DNA from: Lachnospiraceae bacterium
Lineage (GTDB): Bacteria > Bacillota > Clostridia > Lachnospirales > Lachnospiraceae
DNA length: 32,214 nt
Reading direction: 5' to 3'
Assembly (NCBI GenBank): GCA_017617395.1
Contig: JAFZWG010000085.1
Coordinates: 1-32,214, forward strand
Under the pieces are notes generated by a model, which was given only the letters and a program-made list of their open reading frames with translations, did no database searches and had not been told where the DNA came from. The position numbers and the translations under genes are program-made. Below are positions 32,174 through 32,214 of this stretch, piece after piece (position 1 is the first letter of the stretch; the number at the start of each line of letters is the position of its first letter).

Positions 32174-32214
32174 GTCCCCAGTTGTCATCTTTTCGGCAGA
32201 TGACAACTGGGGAC
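32174..32214. repeat. Large perfect inverted repeat at the window end, REP- or MITE-like
   Basis: Bases 32174-32190 and 32198-32214 are exact reverse complements (17 pairs) around a seven-base loop; the right arm is cut by the window end and may be longer. The left arm is preceded by GGGACA, giving the GGGACAGTCCCC palindrome seen next to mobile repeats and RAYT-type transposases in many bacteria. It begins 11 bases after the mrnC stop. Confidence 0.8.

Noticed and set aside
1-32214. CTTCGC and CTTAA recur many times
   Set aside because: CTTCGC is mostly the in-frame Leu-Arg codon pair preferred here. CTTAA arises from TTA Leu codons after C and before A, but TTA also appears in other contexts, so no separate DNA signal is claimed.

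Overview
The window looks like a chromosomal housekeeping region of an endospore-forming, GC-rich member of the Clostridia, most likely Lachnospiraceae (by eye a little under 60% G+C). The evidence is a GerW/YtfJ spore-germination gene beside a DUF2953 (YtfI-like) gene, Mini-RNase III after cysS, the order rpmB / Asp23-family / fakA / recG known from Firmicutes, a bacterial RqcH, a two-gene minimal Suf (SmsCB-type) system, and Clostridia-style Shine-Dalgarno and SigA-type promoters. Coding density is high. No gap between genes exceeds 300 bases; the longest are 4182-4391, 21364-21540, 24571-24796 and 26412-26632, and all hold promoters, terminators or a tRNA. No CRISPR array, rRNA, integrase or transposase gene was seen.

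Layout. 1-1517: the tail of a membrane protein overlapping a cysteine desulfurase. 1589-4181 (minus): rqcH followed by a PHP histidinol-phosphatase-like gene. 4392-8659: a rhomboid-like membrane protein with a zinc ribbon, two unrecognised genes, a DUF2953 protein and GerW. 8770-13356: rpmB, an Asp23-family gene, fakA and recG. 13483-19974: an ECF sigma factor, a small single-span protein that could be its anti-sigma factor, then a GT-C-like membrane protein, a polyprenyl-phosphate-sugar-synthase-like GT2 and a DUF2298/YYY membrane protein. 20077-21363 (minus): a CNNM/CorC-type transporter. 21541-24570: sufC, sufB-like, an MBL-fold lipoprotein and cdd. 24665-24738: elongator tRNA-Met. 24797-26411: a histidine phosphatase, then on the minus strand barstar and a membrane-anchored barnase. 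26633-32163: ispF with a Cys-rich tail, tex, a pyridoxamine kinase, cysS and mrnC. The window ends in a large inverted repeat.

How the genes work together. Several are translation and RNA quality-control genes (rqcH, rpmB, cysS, mrnC, tex, tRNA-Met). SufC, the SufB-like protein and perhaps the distant cysteine desulfurase serve Fe-S cluster assembly. The 13.5-20.0 kb block reads as a surface-glycan module: the GT2 would charge a polyprenyl phosphate with sugar in the cytoplasm, and the two multi-span GT-C-like proteins would use it on the outer face, possibly under control of the ECF sigma factor just upstream.

The most unexpected signal is not a gene. The octamer GGAAAATG or its complement occurs about 20 times in the window on both strands, in several reading phases and also between genes, against roughly one expected by chance. 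Some copies are paired as hairpins. It resembles the behaviour of DNA-uptake sequences, though other explanations are open. Other points of interest are the surface-anchored barnase with its inhibitor, the IspF Cys tail, and a terminator-like hairpin lying between the tRNA-Met promoter and the tRNA.
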